DNA of 12,457 nt from an uncultured Lachnospiraceae bacterium. Lineage in GTDB: Bacteria; Bacillota; Clostridia; Lachnospirales; Lachnospiraceae. The notes under the pieces are model-generated. The model was not told the origin of the DNA, ran no database searches, and saw only the letters and a list, made by a program, of their open reading frames with translations. Position 1 is the stretch's first letter. Each line of letters opens with the position of its first letter. The stretch covers positions 1 through 12,457 of the forward strand of contig CADCPP010000159.1 of NCBI GenBank assembly GCA_902803355.1, in the 5' to 3' direction. The translations under genes and the position numbers were made by a program. This document shows, in pieces, positions 12,292 to 12,457 of this stretch.

Positions 12292-12457
12292 ATGGAATTA
12301 TATGCAATGGAATATGTGCTCGCCCTGGCGGAGCACAAGAATTTCACCCTGGCCGCCGAAGCCTGCCACATCGGGCAGCCCGCCCTCTCCCAGCAGATCG
12401 CGCGGGTCGAGAAAGAACTCGGCGTTCCCTTGTTTCAGCGTTCGACGCACGGTGTCA
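12292..12457 (+). CDS. LysR-type transcriptional regulator (partial, cut by right edge)
   Basis: Only the first 55 codons are in the window, and the frame stays open to the edge. They encode the N-terminal winged helix-turn-helix: MELYAMEYVLALAEHKNFTL, AAEACHIGQPALSQQIARVE and KELGVPLFQRSTHGV. QPALSQQIARVEKELGVPLFQR is the family's classic recognition helix and wing, here read across those pieces. The ATG at 12292 has GGAAAGG about 11 bases upstream, slightly long; the second in-frame ATG at 12307 is less likely. It is divergent from the split transketolase genes, shares the 245-base control region with them, and probably binds the inverted repeat there. The effector domain is not seen, so its signal is unknown. 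Confidence 0.9.
   Translation, partial: MELYAMEYVLALAEHKNFTLAAEACHIGQPALSQQIARVEKELGVPLFQRSTHGV

Noticed and set aside
12129..12371. An 80-codon minus-strand frame in the gap and start of the second LysR-type gene
   Set aside because: It is antisense to the conserved helix-turn-helix coding region and covers the promoter and leader; no ribosome site was seen.

Overview
The window looks like chromosomal DNA of a fairly GC-rich member of the Bacillota, most likely class Clostridia. The evidence is strong AGGAGG-type ribosome sites, AT-rich divergent promoters with good -35/-10 boxes, a TAXI-type TRAP transporter with one fused permease, an anaerobe-style thiolase / 3-hydroxyacyl-CoA dehydrogenase pair and a transketolase split into two genes. 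The species cannot be named from the sequence.

Layout. From 8500 down to 1, eight genes are packed on the minus strand and look like one operon: a class III (CaiB/BaiF) CoA-transferase, a thiolase, a 3-hydroxyacyl-CoA dehydrogenase, a FabG/PhaB-like short-chain dehydrogenase, a TAXI substrate-binding lipoprotein, a fused TRAP permease, a beta-hydroxyacid dehydrogenase of the 3-hydroxyisobutyrate / tartronate-semialdehyde reductase family, and an unrecognised membrane-anchored protein that runs off the left edge. A LysR-type regulator (8645-9523) is divergent from the operon across a 144-base AT-rich region. Next, on the plus strand, comes a small Phd/YefM-RelE/ParE type toxin-antitoxin pair (9609-10206) with its own good promoter. 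It ends at a tandem hairpin terminator shared with the converging split transketolase genes (10266-12046, minus strand). A second LysR-type regulator starts at 12292, divergent from the transketolase genes, and runs off the right edge. The 245-base gap before it holds a perfect 7-base inverted repeat with the LysR-type T-N11-A core.

How the genes may work together (inference). The TRAP system would import an organic acid, the CoA-transferase would make its CoA thioester, one or both 3-hydroxyacyl-CoA dehydrogenases would oxidise the beta-hydroxyl, and the thiolase would release acetyl-CoA plus a second acyl-CoA. No acyl-CoA dehydrogenase or enoyl-CoA hydratase is present in the window, so the imported acid may already carry a beta-hydroxyl or beta-keto group. 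The beta-hydroxyacid dehydrogenase may handle a side product or a semialdehyde. The substrate is not evident. The transketolase genes have their own regulator and are probably a separate unit.

No mobile element, CRISPR array, tRNA or rRNA was seen. No stretch longer than about 300 bases lacks a gene.
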